A DNA stretch of 32,756 bases from Hyphomicrobiaceae bacterium (GCA_025359165.1 JANYHG010000123.1:1-32756); one strand, 5' to 3'; positions 1-8,402 are shown, counted from the first letter of the stretch. Notes: generated from the letters alone by a model not told the origin. Numbers and translations: made by a program.

Positions 1-281
1 CGGTCGACCACCCACTCGTTCTGGCCGACGAACTGATGGCTGGCAAATTTACGGAAAAATGGGGCTTGCGCACGGCCTTCGCCAGCGATCACGACCTTGT
101 TGGTCGTGACGAGCGTTTCGCAGCCGAGGCGGGTATTGATAGCGCTATTGTCGGCAATGCCGAGCTTGGCGTCATTGGCGAGCAACGCATCCAGGATAGC
201 GTCGGAGATCTGATCGGCGACTTTGTCGGGATGGCCTTCGGAAACGGATTCACTGGTGAACTGATAAGACTTGCGCGTCAC
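1..281 (-). CDS. metK: S-adenosylmethionine synthetase, N-terminal part (cut by window edge)
   Basis: The visible 93 codons read as the start of MetK, the cytosolic enzyme that makes S-adenosylmethionine from methionine and ATP. The N-terminal hallmark [20 protein letters not shown] is present, followed by a segment containing [18 protein letters not shown], which forms part of the ATP/methionine site in this family. The start is taken as GTG at 281 because GAGGA (287-291) lies five bases upstream and the next residues, [10 protein letters not shown], match where relatives begin. It is the last visible gene of the minus-strand group behind the PraR-like regulator, but a strong hairpin at 370-400 separates them. 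A possible -35 element (TTGACC, complement of 340-345) lies in the gap without a convincing -10. No SAM riboswitch was recognised. The C-terminal three quarters lie outside the window. Confidence 0.96.
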   Translation of the reverse strand, partial: MTRKSYQFTSESVSEGHPDKVADQISDAILDALLANDAKLGIADNSAINTRLGCETLVTTNKVVIAGEGRAQAPFFRKFASHQFVGQNEWVVD

Positions 282-369
282 GGCCGTCCTCGCGATCGTT
301 AGGGAACTTTCGCCGGGTTCTTGCAAGGATTGCGGGGCGGGTCAAGCGCGGTCGCGACTTCTACAAATG

Positions 370-400
370 AATAAAGGCAGCGACGTGCGCTGCCTTTATT
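370..400 (-). terminator. Hairpin terminator behind the PraR-like regulator
   Basis: Positions 370-381 and 389-400 are perfect reverse complements (12 bp, extended to 13 by G382-C388) around a 5-base loop. The sequence ends in TTTATT on both strands. It sits between the end of the regulator gene (429) and the start of metK (281), so it probably ends regulator transcription. The U-tract is short, so its strength is inferred. Confidence 0.7.
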
Positions 401-428
401 CGACCGACCTGAAGAAGTCGCTATCCGA

Positions 429-911
429 TCAATCGAATTTTATTTCCTTATCGTCACCCGCGAGCGAGCGTACGAGATCGACGATGGAACGGCGAACCTT
501 GATGTCGTGGATGCGAACGAACGCTTTGTTCAATTCCAGGCCATCGCGAGTGTTGAGGAACTCGACAATGTAGCTTTCGCCGCTGCGATCAGCGAAGCCG
601 GTGCCGTGGCCCGAAGCCGACTGCTCCATTGCCCCCGGCGCTTCTTCATAGAAAAATTGAATAGGCACTTGCAGCACCTTCGACAGGTCGAACAGCCGGC
701 TCGCGCCGATGCGATTGACGCCCTTTTCGTATTTCTGCACCTGCTGAAAGGTAAGACCGAGGCGCTCGCCCAGTTTTTCCTGGCTCATGCCCAGCAACAT
801 GCGACGGAACCTGACGCGACCGCCGACGTGGATGTCGACCGGGTTCGGCTTGCGCGAACCTTTTTCTTCGTGATCGTCTTCAGGAAGCGGTTGAACGTGA
901 GCCATGGTCAT
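429..911 (-). CDS. praR: PraR-like XRE/Cro-type transcriptional regulator
   Basis: A 160-residue protein with a single Cro/C1-type helix-turn-helix at about residues 28-85. The motif GMSQEKLGERLGLTFQQVQK, followed by YEKGVNRIGASRL, is nearly the rhizobial PraR sequence, and VPIQFFYEEAPG follows. The C-terminal half (about 95-160) contains FLNTRDGLELNKAF and an acidic tail. In Azorhizobium and Rhizobium, PraR is a repressor affecting reb genes, quorum sensing, biofilm formation and symbiosis; targets here are unknown. The location between lnt and metK matches the rhizobial arrangement. A candidate sigma-70 promoter lies at 970-998, so the gene may be transcribed apart from lnt. The start could be ATG 911 or ATG 905; neither has a clear ribosome binding site. 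The gene symbol rests on similarity and synteny. Confidence 0.88.
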   Translation of the reverse strand: MTMAHVQPLPEDDHEEKGSRKPNPVDIHVGGRVRFRRMLLGMSQEKLGERLGLTFQQVQKYEKGVNRIGASRLFDLSKVLQVPIQFFYEEAPGAMEQSASGHGTGFADRSGESYIVEFLNTRDGLELNKAFVRIHDIKVRRSIVDLVRSLAGDDKEIKFD

Positions 912-969
912 CCATCGCGTGTGTGCGTTTGAAGCTGGTGCTTAGTGGCCTGCACCTTCGCGTAGCAAA

Positions 970-998
970 TACCTACGGGGGGTTGTCGTTTGCGTCAA
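970..998 (-). promoter_or_regulatory. Candidate sigma-70 promoter for the PraR-like gene
   Basis: Read on the minus strand, TTGACG (998-993), a 17-base spacer and TAGGTA (975-970) fit the -35/-10 arrangement. The -10 box lies about 60 bases before the regulator start, within the 140-bp gap behind lnt. The -35 box matches consensus at five of six bases; the -10 box is weaker. This is inference from sequence only. Confidence 0.4.
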
Positions 999-1051
999 CC
1001 TATCGAAGGCAGATTGCATCGAATCATCACATAAACGGTGATTCATAGTGT

Positions 1052-2749
1052 CTATTCGGTAAACGGAATACCCTTTTGCGGCAGCGTGCGCCACGCGATA
1101 CCCAGCATCGTCGCAGCAATCAACGTTAAGAAAATCCAATCTCCGAAACGTGAGTATACCGGAGGTCGCAATGCCTGTGGCGGCGTCACGTCCAGAGTGC
1201 CGACAGCGTTGAGCTCCAGGCGGCCTAGTTCGCGGCCATGGCCGTCGAACAGAGAGGAAATGCCGTTACTGGAAGCACGCAGCATCGGTATGCCCATCTC
1301 GACCGCCCGGATGCGGGCCTGATGATAGTGCTGCCGTGGGCCAGTGCTGTTGCCGAACCAGCCGTCATTGGTGATGGTGAGCACCAGATCAGGCCGAAGC
1401 GCGGTTTGGACCGCCTGCGGAAAAATGACTTCGTAACAGATCAGCGGCAACACATTGCCGAGGCCGGGAAGTGCAACCAGCGCCGGTGAGCCGCTGCCAG
1501 CGGCAAAGCCTCCGCGCAAGCGGGTCAGTTGCTGCAGGCCAATCAACTCGAGCAATGGTTGCAGCGGCAGGTATTCGCCGAATGGGACGAGGTGTGCTTT
1601 GTCGTAACTTGCGGCAAGTCGAGCCGGCCCGTTGCCGCCATCGAAGACCAGGACGCTATTGTAGACCTTCCGCGCCTGGGTGACAGGATCAGTTTCCAGG
1701 CGCAAAGCGCCGGAGATCAGCTGAGTGCCCTTCGGCAGTAGGGCCCCTATCGCTTCGAGCGCGACCGGCTCCGATAGCGGCAAAAACGGCATGGCTGCTT
1801 CCGGCCACACGATAGCGGTGATGCCGGCGGCGTTGTCCACTTGGCCGTTGGGTGCGGTAAGCGATAAAGCAAGGTGCCGGTCGAAAATGCGCCGTATATT
1901 TTGGGGCTGCAGGCGCTCTCGCTGCGGAACGGACGCCTGAACCACGCGGATTCGTGGCGCGTTAGGGTTCGCGGGCGGCGACGGCACGGCAAGCCGACTG
2001 GTGCCAACGACGTACATTGCGAGCAGGGGCAGAAAACCGAGTGCAAGAACGCCGCGGCGGCACGATGGATATTGCCGCAAGAGCGCAAACGGGCCGGCGA
2101 AGATCAGGACAGTCAGCAGCGTCAGGCCGTAGATGCCGAAGTAAGCTGCGCTTTGCATGAGCGGGAGCGGCCACGTGACGGCCGTTCCGAGCACATTCCA
2201 GGGAAAACCCGTCAGGATGTGTCCGCGCAACCACTCGGTAACGCCGAAGCCGACCGCCAGGGCGAGCATGCGCCCAACTGTGTCGAGATTGTGGAGGAGA
2301 TACATCGACGCCGTTGCGAACGCTGTGAAAAACGCCAGTCCGGCGGGAAGCAGAGTGACCGCAAACGGCAGCAACCAGGCAAATACTTCGGCTTCGACCA
2401 GGAACGCTTCGCCGATCCAGAACAATCCGGCGATGTGATAGCCGAACCCGAACCACCAACCGATTTCGGCCGCGCGTCCGGCCGGCCAACGGCGCCAGGG
2501 CGACCATACCGATGCAGTTTTAAACGATCCGGTCTCGGCATCGGCCGCAAGGCAGATGATCGGAAGCGTGAGCCAAAGGACCGGCCACAAGTGAAACGGC
2601 GGCATCGCCAATACCGAGCCGATGCCGGCTGCGAACACCAGGAGGCGACGCTGCCAAGGGGGCAGTCGGGCGACGCGTTCCGCGTAGCCAAATACGGCGA
2701 CGTTTTGTGGGGAAGACACCTGATGGACGGCGCTGGCTCGCTTGATCAC
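1052..2749 (-). CDS. lnt: Apolipoprotein N-acyltransferase
   Basis: A 565-residue inner-membrane enzyme that adds the third acyl chain to the N-terminal cysteine of lipoproteins. The N-terminal part (about 35-250) is a series of hydrophobic membrane segments; residues about 265-515 form the periplasmic carbon-nitrogen hydrolase domain. The catalytic triad of the family is visible as Glu317 (IVWPEAAMPF), Lys384 (YDKAHLVPFGEYLPL) and Cys438 (LPLICYEVIFP). A final membrane segment follows at about 537-553. The start is GTG 2749, which overlaps the corC stop codon as GTGA, implying translational coupling. Length is slightly above the usual 510-540 because of a basic N-terminal extension of about 30 residues. 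It is the last gene of the phoH-ybeY-corC-lnt operon. Confidence 0.96.
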   Translation of the reverse strand: MIKRASAVHQVSSPQNVAVFGYAERVARLPPWQRRLLVFAAGIGSVLAMPPFHLWPVLWLTLPIICLAADAETGSFKTASVWSPWRRWPAGRAAEIGWWFGFGYHIAGLFWIGEAFLVEAEVFAWLLPFAVTLLPAGLAFFTAFATASMYLLHNLDTVGRMLALAVGFGVTEWLRGHILTGFPWNVLGTAVTWPLPLMQSAAYFGIYGLTLLTVLIFAGPFALLRQYPSCRRGVLALGFLPLLAMYVVGTSRLAVPSPPANPNAPRIRVVQASVPQRERLQPQNIRRIFDRHLALSLTAPNGQVDNAAGITAIVWPEAAMPFLPLSEPVALEAIGALLPKGTQLISGALRLETDPVTQARKVYNSVLVFDGGNGPARLAASYDKAHLVPFGEYLPLQPLLELIGLQQLTRLRGGFAAGSGSPALVALPGLGNVLPLICYEVIFPQAVQTALRPDLVLTITNDGWFGNSTGPRQHYHQARIRAVEMGIPMLRASSNGISSLFDGHGRELGRLELNAVGTLDVTPPQALRPPVYSRFGDWIFLTLIAATMLGIAWRTLPQKGIPFTE

Positions 2750-3801
2750 GACGCGGGCGGGGCGCTGTTGGACGTCGCGGGGTTAATCTTGCGAGCACGG
2801 TGCACTCGAAGCCGCTTAATCCGGCGGGCGTCTGCGTCGAGCACCTCGAACTCGATGCCGGACGGGTGCGCAACCAGTTCGCCGCGCGCAGGGACATGGC
2901 CGACCAACGCGAAGACGAGACCGCCAAGGGTGTCGATTTCCTCCTCCTGTTCGGCAGACAGAAGTTTGATGTTCAGCCGGTCCTCGAGTTGCTTGACCGG
3001 AGTACGGGCAGCGGCGGTGACGCCCTGGTTGGCGTCGACGACGATATGGGCGGCCTCGATCTCGTCATGCTCGTCTTCGATGTCGCCGACGATCTGCTCG
3101 ACGAGATCCTCGATGGTGACGAGTCCGTCGGTGCCGCCATATTCGTCGACGACGAGTGCCATGTGAATGCGCGTGGTCTGCATGCGAATGAGCAGATTGG
3201 TCGCCGGCATCGACGCAGGTACGAAGAGAACTGGACGGCGGAGCTTCGTCGACGCGATCGATTTGGCGAGATCGGCTTTTCCGAGATCGATTTCGTGTTG
3301 CGCAAATCCGATGGCTTCGATCGGTTTGGGACGACCCGCTGCGGATGGCCCGCGGCCCTCGGTTGCGGGGCGGCCAGTCGCGTCCCCCATCAGCCAGCGC
3401 AGCAGATCCTTGATGTGGACCATCCCGCGGGGATCATCGAGTGTTTCGCGGAAGACGGGAATGCGGCTGACGCCTGCGTCGTCGAAATTCTGTAACAGAG
3501 TGCGCACGTCATCACTCTCGTCGAGCGCAATGATGTCCGAGCGCGGCACCATGATATCGTCGACGCGCAGTGTGCCGAAACGCAGAGTGCGCTGAAGCAT
3601 TTCGCGCTCGGCGGCGGAGAACGTTGTTCCGTCGAGAGATTCCTTCAGCGCGTCTTCGATCGTGTCGCGGAGCGTCACGCCCTGAGACAGACCCAGCCGC
3701 GCGCGCAGCGCATTCAACCAGCCGCCACTGCCGGTCGACGCTGGCGACTGTGGGGTGTTGCGCGGCGACGCTTCTTCGCGTGATTTTTGGGGGATGGTCA
3801 T
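2746..3801 (-). CDS. corC: CBS-pair/CorC-HlyC domain protein (CorC/TlyC family)
   Basis: A 351-residue soluble protein without the DUF21 membrane domain, so it resembles E. coli CorC (YbeX) rather than membrane hemolysin-like proteins. The hallmark DIMVPRSDIIALD (about 81-93) opens a CBS pair spanning roughly 80-250, and DEYGGTDGLVTIEDLVEQIVG closes the second CBS motif. The C-terminal transporter-associated (CorC_HlyC) domain follows at about 262-340. CBS pairs bind adenine nucleotides; CorC has been linked to magnesium/cobalt efflux, though its exact role is unsettled. The N-terminal 25 residues are polar and probably disordered. The start ATG 3801 follows ybeY by 12 bases, and the stop overlaps lnt by four bases. 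Confidence 0.93.
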   Translation of the reverse strand: MTIPQKSREEASPRNTPQSPASTGSGGWLNALRARLGLSQGVTLRDTIEDALKESLDGTTFSAAEREMLQRTLRFGTLRVDDIMVPRSDIIALDESDDVRTLLQNFDDAGVSRIPVFRETLDDPRGMVHIKDLLRWLMGDATGRPATEGRGPSAAGRPKPIEAIGFAQHEIDLGKADLAKSIASTKLRRPVLFVPASMPATNLLIRMQTTRIHMALVVDEYGGTDGLVTIEDLVEQIVGDIEDEHDEIEAAHIVVDANQGVTAAARTPVKQLEDRLNIKLLSAEQEEEIDTLGGLVFALVGHVPARGELVAHPSGIEFEVLDADARRIKRLRVHRARKINPATSNSAPPAS

Positions 3802-3813
3802 GGACTCTGTCGA

Positions 3814-4377
3814 TCAAGGCTTCTGGCTATCGATCGGGGTGGGTTCGGTTGCGGCGTAGGGATCGGATATACCCAGCGAAGCGAGGACGCGCGTCTCGAC
3901 CGCCTCCATCCGTTCGGCATCGGTGTCGGTCTGGTGATCGAAGCCCAAAAGATGCAGCAATCCGTGAATGGCCAGATGCTGGGCATGATGGGCGACCGGA
4001 ATTGAGAGTTCGTGTGCCTCACGTTCGACCGTTTCGCGCGCGATGACGATATCGCCGAGATAACGCGGGGAACCGGGCTCTGTTGCGGCTGGCTCGGCGG
4101 CAAAAGAAAGAACGTTCGTCGGTGCGAATTTTTTACGGAAGCTTCCGTTGAGCGCGGCAATTCGCGCATCGTCGCCGAGCAAGATCGTCACTTCGGAAGC
4201 AGATGGAAACAATAGCGGTTCAGTGGCGCACAGAGCAGCGGCTGCGGCCCGCACGAGATGCTCGATATCGTCATGCTCAGAACTTGCGATAAAGCGCCAT
4301 CGGTCGTCTTCGATGGCGACGTCCGCATCCAGCGCTGGGACAGGGACCGGAGTTCGGGCCGGTGGAGGTTGGGTCAC
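3814..4377 (-). CDS. ybeY: Endoribonuclease YbeY
   Basis: A 187-residue zinc-dependent endoribonuclease involved in 16S rRNA 3' end maturation, ribosome quality control and sRNA regulation. The metal-binding signature H-x3-H-x5-H is seen in HGLLHLLGFDH (His138, His142, His148). NGSFRKKFAPTNVLSF upstream matches the conserved NxxfRgkd.pTDVLSFp region, although the usual T-D is T-N here. I chose GTG 4377 because GCGGA lies seven bases upstream; a TTG at 4383 overlapping the phoH stop as TTGA is the alternative and would add two residues. The extra N-terminal 20 residues are Pro-rich. It is co-transcribed with phoH upstream and corC downstream, the classic order. Confidence 0.95.
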   Translation of the reverse strand: MTQPPPARTPVPVPALDADVAIEDDRWRFIASSEHDDIEHLVRAAAAALCATEPLLFPSASEVTILLGDDARIAALNGSFRKKFAPTNVLSFAAEPAATEPGSPRYLGDIVIARETVEREAHELSIPVAHHAQHLAIHGLLHLLGFDHQTDTDAERMEAVETRVLASLGISDPYAATEPTPIDSQKP

Positions 4378-4379
4378 GG

Positions 4380-5537
4380 TCAATTCCGCGCACGGTGTTT
4401 ATCGGCGGCCGTAGTCGTAGCTGCCGCTTCGTAGGCTCTGACGATACGCGCAACGAGATCTCGGCGCACCACATCTTGTGCCTGGAAGCGAATGGTTTCG
4501 ATGCCTTTGACCAGTTCAAGAAGGCCGACAGCTTCTTCAAGGCCGGATTTTTGGCCGCTGGGTAAGTCGATCTGCGTCGGATCGCCGGTCACGATCATCT
4601 TCGAACCCTCGCCGAGGCGGGTCAGAAACATCTTCATCTGCATCGGTGTGGTGTTCTGGGCCTCGTCGAGAATGACGGCGGCATTGGCCAACGTGCGCCC
4701 GCGCATGAAGGCGAGCGGCGCGATTTCGATGATGCCTTCGACCAAGGCCTTTTCAACCTTCTCGGGAGGCAGGACGTCGTACAGCGCGTCATACAGTGGA
4801 CGCAGGTAGGGATCGACCTTTTCCTTCATGTCGCCAGGCAGAAAGCCCAGACGCTCGCCCGCTTCGACGGCCGGTCGCGACAGGATGATCCGTTCGACGA
4901 GATTTTTCTCGAGACACTGGGCCGCGAACGCTACGGCCAAATAGGTTTTTCCGGTGCCGGCGGGCCCGAGGCCGAAAACCAGATCGGTATTTTCGAGGGC
5001 GCGAATGTAGTTGCTCTGCATCGCCGTGCGCGCTGTGACGACTTTTTTGCGCGTGCGGATCTGCGCCATGCCTTCGTTGGCCGGTGCCGAGCGGGAATGA
5101 CGGATCATGCCTTCGACGTCGCCAGCGGAGAAGTGTTCGCCGCGCACGGCGCGAGCATAAAGCGCCTCAAGCACTTGTTTGGCGGTCGCACAGGCCTGCG
5201 CGGGGCCCGAAATGGAAATTATGTTGCCGTGCGCGACCGCTTTGACGCCGACGAGCTGTTCGATCAAGGCGAGATATGAATCATGTTCGCCGAGCACCAG
5301 CGGAACGATGCGGTTGTCTTCGAGCGAGACCACGACGCGACTTGTAGCAGCCTGCCCTGCGGGCATGGCCTGTGCGGCGGGTGTTTCGCTTCTGGACCCT
5401 GTCGCCAGGGCACCACTGCGCGGGTGTTTCCCGCTTTTGTCGGCCAAAGCTTTGCTCTCCTGCTCGGTGCTGTCGGCTACTGCCAGTCGAGCCGTTAATG
5501 TTCGCCCGACGGTGTTTACAGTAGTGGCGGCATGCAT
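4380..5537 (-). CDS. phoH: PhoH-family ATPase (YbeZ-like)
   Basis: A cytosolic P-loop ATPase of the PhoH/YbeZ family, associated in other bacteria with YbeY and RNA processing. A KH-like region (VSLEDNRIVPLVLGEHDSYL onward) precedes the ATPase core. Counted from a TTG at 5570, Walker A is GPAGTGKT at residues 202-209 and Walker B is VILDEAQ at about 299-305; DPTQIDLP marks sensor-like residues. The start is uncertain: TTG 5570, ATG 5537 and ATG 5366 are all in frame and none has a good ribosome binding site. ATG 5366 would give about 328 residues, close to the family norm, and the sequence before it is low-complexity Ala/Ser/Thr-rich. I list ATG 5537. In many rhizobia miaB precedes this gene; here the neighbour is a divergent SDR gene. 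Confidence 0.92.
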   Translation of the reverse strand: MHAATTVNTVGRTLTARLAVADSTEQESKALADKSGKHPRSGALATGSRSETPAAQAMPAGQAATSRVVVSLEDNRIVPLVLGEHDSYLALIEQLVGVKAVAHGNIISISGPAQACATAKQVLEALYARAVRGEHFSAGDVEGMIRHSRSAPANEGMAQIRTRKKVVTARTAMQSNYIRALENTDLVFGLGPAGTGKTYLAVAFAAQCLEKNLVERIILSRPAVEAGERLGFLPGDMKEKVDPYLRPLYDALYDVLPPEKVEKALVEGIIEIAPLAFMRGRTLANAAVILDEAQNTTPMQMKMFLTRLGEGSKMIVTGDPTQIDLPSGQKSGLEEAVGLLELVKGIETIRFQAQDVVRRDLVARIVRAYEAAATTTAADKHRARN

Positions 5538-5648
5538 GCAACGCGTCGGGATCTTGGCTGTTGGCGACAACGTAAATAGGGCATCTATTGTGCGCGGCTA
5601 CCGAGCGGCGTCTGATCGCGCACGCAACTGCATTCATCTGGAGGAACT

Positions 5649-6419
5649 ATGGATCTTCGATTGAACGGCCAAAATGTACTCGTGACGGGCGGCTCCAAGG
5701 GTATCGGTGCTGCATGTGCCAAAGTGTTTCTGCAGGAAGGCTGCACGGTGACGATCGTATCGCGCGATGCGGCAACGTTGGAGGCGACGCGGACCGAATT
5801 GGCACCGTTGGGAAAAATCAAGGCAGTCGCTGCCGATTTGTCCAAAGCGGGCGAGCGGGAGCGGGTGGCTGCCGCCCATCCCGAGACGAATATTTTGGTC
5901 AACAATGCGGGCGCTATCCCGGGTGGTGGGCTGCTCGACATGTCGATGGAGCGCTGGACGGAGGCATGGAGCCTCAAGGTGATGGGCTATGTGCACATGA
6001 CGCAGATGATGCTCGGCCACATGAAAGAGCGCAAGGCCGGCACGATCGTGAATATCATCGGCGCGGCCGGTCGCAGCCCACGTTACGACTACATCTGCGG
6101 CGCGACCGGCAATGCGGCTTTGATGGCGTTCACCGGGGCTGTCGGCGGTAAGTCGGTCGATTGGGGCGTGCGCGTGTTCGGCATCAATCCAGCGGCGACG
6201 CGCACGGATCGCATCATCTCGCTGTCGAAGACGCGGGCGAAGTCGTCACTCGGAGACGAGGCGCGCTGGGAGGAAATGCTCACCGGGTTGCCCCTGGACC
6301 GACTGATCGAGGTCGAGGAAATTGCCAATGCGGCAGTTTTTCTGGCGTCGCCCGCCTGCGGGTATGTGAGCGGCACCGTGCTGGACGTCGACGGCGGCGG
6401 GCACTATCGCGGTAAGTGA
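5649..6419 (+). CDS. SDR-family protein with degenerate catalytic residues
   Basis: A 256-residue short-chain dehydrogenase/reductase-fold protein. The Rossmann nucleotide site TGGSKGIG (13-20), D63, and NNAG (85-88) are intact, and R39 after the second strand suggests NADP(H). The C-terminal GYVSGTVLDVDGG is typical of classical SDRs. The catalytic set is altered: where YxxxK is expected the sequence is YDYICGATGNAA, so Tyr148 lacks Lys at +4 (Ala152), and the usual Ser position in NI(S)S is Ile137/Gly138. It may bind nucleotide without ordinary oxidoreductase activity, or belong to an SDR subgroup with different catalysis. The start ATG has GGAGGAAC just upstream, an excellent ribosome binding site. 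It is divergent from phoH and convergent with aqpZ. The substrate is unknown. Confidence 0.9.
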   Translation: MDLRLNGQNVLVTGGSKGIGAACAKVFLQEGCTVTIVSRDAATLEATRTELAPLGKIKAVAADLSKAGERERVAAAHPETNILVNNAGAIPGGGLLDMSMERWTEAWSLKVMGYVHMTQMMLGHMKERKAGTIVNIIGAAGRSPRYDYICGATGNAALMAFTGAVGGKSVDWGVRVFGINPAATRTDRIISLSKTRAKSSLGDEARWEEMLTGLPLDRLIEVEEIANAAVFLASPACGYVSGTVLDVDGGGHYRGK

Positions 6420-6433
6420 GGTCGAACGATCAT

Positions 6434-7126
6434 TTACTCTGCCTGGATCCAGCGCGAAAATGCGCCCCCGACGGCCGCGCCTAACACCGGCGCGGCCCAG
6501 AATAGCCAGAGATCGGCAAAGGCTCTGCCGCCGGCGAATGCGGCCGTTGCCATCGCCCTGGCGGGATTGAAGGACGAGCTGGCCAGCGGCAGGGTCAGGA
6601 AATGCAGAAATGCAATGCTCAAGCCGATGGCGATCGGGGCGAAACCTGCAGAGGCGCGTTTCGAAGTCGAACCCATGATGACGGTCATGAGGAGCGCCGC
6701 ACCGATCGTTTCCGCGATGAATGCAGCGAGGATCGAGAACTCGCCTTTACCGCCGAAGTGGCTGGCAATAGCGGTCATGTCGTTCAATTTTGGAATGTTG
6801 GGCCCAATCGGAGCCCCCGTCAACGTGATCACCAACAGTGCCGCAGCGACGGCAGCGCCGAGGCACTGCGCGACGATATAGGGAAAGGCTTCGGTGACCT
6901 GGAAGCGGCCGCCGGCGATCAACCCGATGGTGACGGCGGGATTAAAGTGACCGCCGGAGACGTGGCCGAGTGCGAAGGCACTGCACAGAGCGGTCAGCCC
7001 GAACGCGAAGGCGGTCGTCATAATTGTGGCAGGTGTGGCCGGGCCCAACAGCATCGCGGTACCGCAACCGACGAAAACCAGTGCGAACGTGCCGATGCAT
7101 TCAGCCGCTAGCGCGCGTGCGTTCAT
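6434..7126 (-). CDS. aqpZ: Aquaporin Z (water channel)
   Basis: A 230-residue inner-membrane channel of the MIP family with six predicted membrane segments and both pore-lining half-helices: NPA at 62-64 (GGHFNPAVTIG) and NPAR at 187-190 (SSSFNPARA). Selectivity-filter positions align with E. coli AqpZ as Phe42, His175, Ser184 (Thr in E. coli) and Arg190, so it should be a narrow water channel rather than a glycerol facilitator. It ends 14 bases from the SDR gene, tail to tail. Start ATG 7126 gives MNARALAAECIGTFALVFVG, a typical AqpZ N-terminus. No partner genes suggest anything beyond osmotic adjustment. Confidence 0.96.
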   Translation of the reverse strand: MNARALAAECIGTFALVFVGCGTAMLLGPATPATIMTTAFAFGLTALCSAFALGHVSGGHFNPAVTIGLIAGGRFQVTEAFPYIVAQCLGAAVAAALLVITLTGAPIGPNIPKLNDMTAIASHFGGKGEFSILAAFIAETIGAALLMTVIMGSTSKRASAGFAPIAIGLSIAFLHFLTLPLASSSFNPARAMATAAFAGGRAFADLWLFWAAPVLGAAVGGAFSRWIQAE

Positions 7127-7364
7127 TTAGTTTCCCCTGAAAGCGGTATTCCGACCGCGGAAATGCTCGTGCCACGGTAGATGCATTCCAGATTCCCACG
7201 GTTGAGGCGAGGGCGGAAGTGTGCGGCCTCGAAATCAATTGGATTTCGACACGCGCCCGACACGCAGCGGCCGCAATTTTGCCCGGCGCGGGCCGTGCAA
7301 CTCGGATTGGTTTGAGGTTCAGCGCAAAAAGGACTGTGCGTGTACCGATTCGAGGGGTTGCGGC

Positions 7365-8399
7365 GTGTTTAAAATCGTGTTGGCGACTGCCGCGGCGAGC
7401 GTCGTTATGGCAGCCACTGTGGCAGCGCAAACGGCTGCGCCGGCGGCGCGGCTGGGCGTGCCGGTGAAAAATAGTGCGGCCCACAAAGTTTTACCGAAGG
7501 CCGGAAGCAAAGCCGATGCGGCTGATTTCGCGACGGTCGAGCAGATCGGGCACTATATCAACGTCTATCGGTCCAAGCCTGAACCGCAGCGTTTGCCGCA
7601 ACTGTTCCGCGCGATGTTGGGGCTAAATATGTTGGCTGATGCCGATACGTCGGGGCTTTACCTCGGCTTCATCGGGGGGGTGCTGGCGTCCGATGCGGCG
7701 AACGCGAATGCGACTATCGGCAAGATGTTTCCGCTGGGTCCGCAGCATCAATCCGCGTTGATCAAGGCGATTGCCTATTCGGGACTGCCGGATTGGCAGG
7801 GCCTGTTGCGACAGAATGCAGAGCGGATGCCCGCCCGGGTGGTGCTGATCGACCGCTACGTAACGGGACAGATGAAACCCTACGACGATATGAAGCTCGA
7901 CGACGGCCCGGTGCCGTTGGATGTGTTGTGGGGCAATTATTTTGCGACCGGATACTACGAGCCCGTATTGCGCATCATCTCGGTGTTGAAATGGGCGAAA
8001 GACGTCAACGATGTCGAGCGATTGACGATCGGGTCGATGGCAAAGTGGACGCTGGCATCGAACGGCAGCACCGACGTGGAGTTGTTGCGGTTGTTGAAAA
8101 CGGCGATGACGACCGAGCCGCCGAGCCAGCAGAAATTATTGACTGAAGTGATCGCGGCAGCGGAGACGGGCGAAACTTCCAAGATCCGGAAGGAGGCGCT
8201 GTTGGCAATCGAGCAGCTCAAGATCAAGGGGCCGGAGAAGACGCGCACGACGGCGTGGTGGGGGCAGGCGGGACAGATCGCGCTGTCGTTCGGATGTATC
8301 GCCGCCAGTGCACTGGGTGCGCCGGCCGCTATCGGAATTCCCTGTGTGATCGGCGGTGCGGCGTCGACGGCAGCGATCAAGATGATGACGCCACAATAG
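7365..8399 (+). CDS. Secreted or periplasmic protein of unknown function
   Basis: A 344-residue protein not recognised as a named family. The chosen GTG start has GAGGGG seven bases upstream and gives a clear Sec signal peptide, FKIVLATAAASVVMAATVAA, with likely cleavage before QTAAP. The open frame extends upstream to 7221, but that part is Arg/Cys-rich and non-signal-like. The mature protein is largely helical by eye (many Leu/Ala-rich stretches of 15-25 residues between 50 and 300), which could be an alpha-helical repeat, with two Cys near the C-terminus. The last 40 residues (QIALSFGCIAASALGAPAAI) are hydrophobic and may be a membrane anchor. It is preceded by about 240 bp of non-coding sequence shared with divergent aqpZ. 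A perfect palindrome follows the stop. Confidence 0.8.
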   Translation: MFKIVLATAAASVVMAATVAAQTAAPAARLGVPVKNSAAHKVLPKAGSKADAADFATVEQIGHYINVYRSKPEPQRLPQLFRAMLGLNMLADADTSGLYLGFIGGVLASDAANANATIGKMFPLGPQHQSALIKAIAYSGLPDWQGLLRQNAERMPARVVLIDRYVTGQMKPYDDMKLDDGPVPLDVLWGNYFATGYYEPVLRIISVLKWAKDVNDVERLTIGSMAKWTLASNGSTDVELLRLLKTAMTTEPPSQQKLLTEVIAAAETGETSKIRKEALLAIEQLKIKGPEKTRTTAWWGQAGQIALSFGCIAASALGAPAAIGIPCVIGGAASTAAIKMMTPQ

Positions 8400-8402
8400 G
8401 CG

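Noticed and set aside
282-428. SAM-responsive riboswitch upstream of metK
   Set aside because: The leader holds one strong hairpin (370-400) better explained as a terminator; the conserved pairing and pseudoknot words of SAM-II or SAM/SAH elements were not seen.
1874-3166. A 430-codon open frame on the plus strand across lnt and corC
   Set aside because: It is antisense to two genes with clear catalytic and domain motifs, is rich in Arg/Gln/Glu as expected of a mirror frame in G+C-rich DNA, and shows no recognisable domain.
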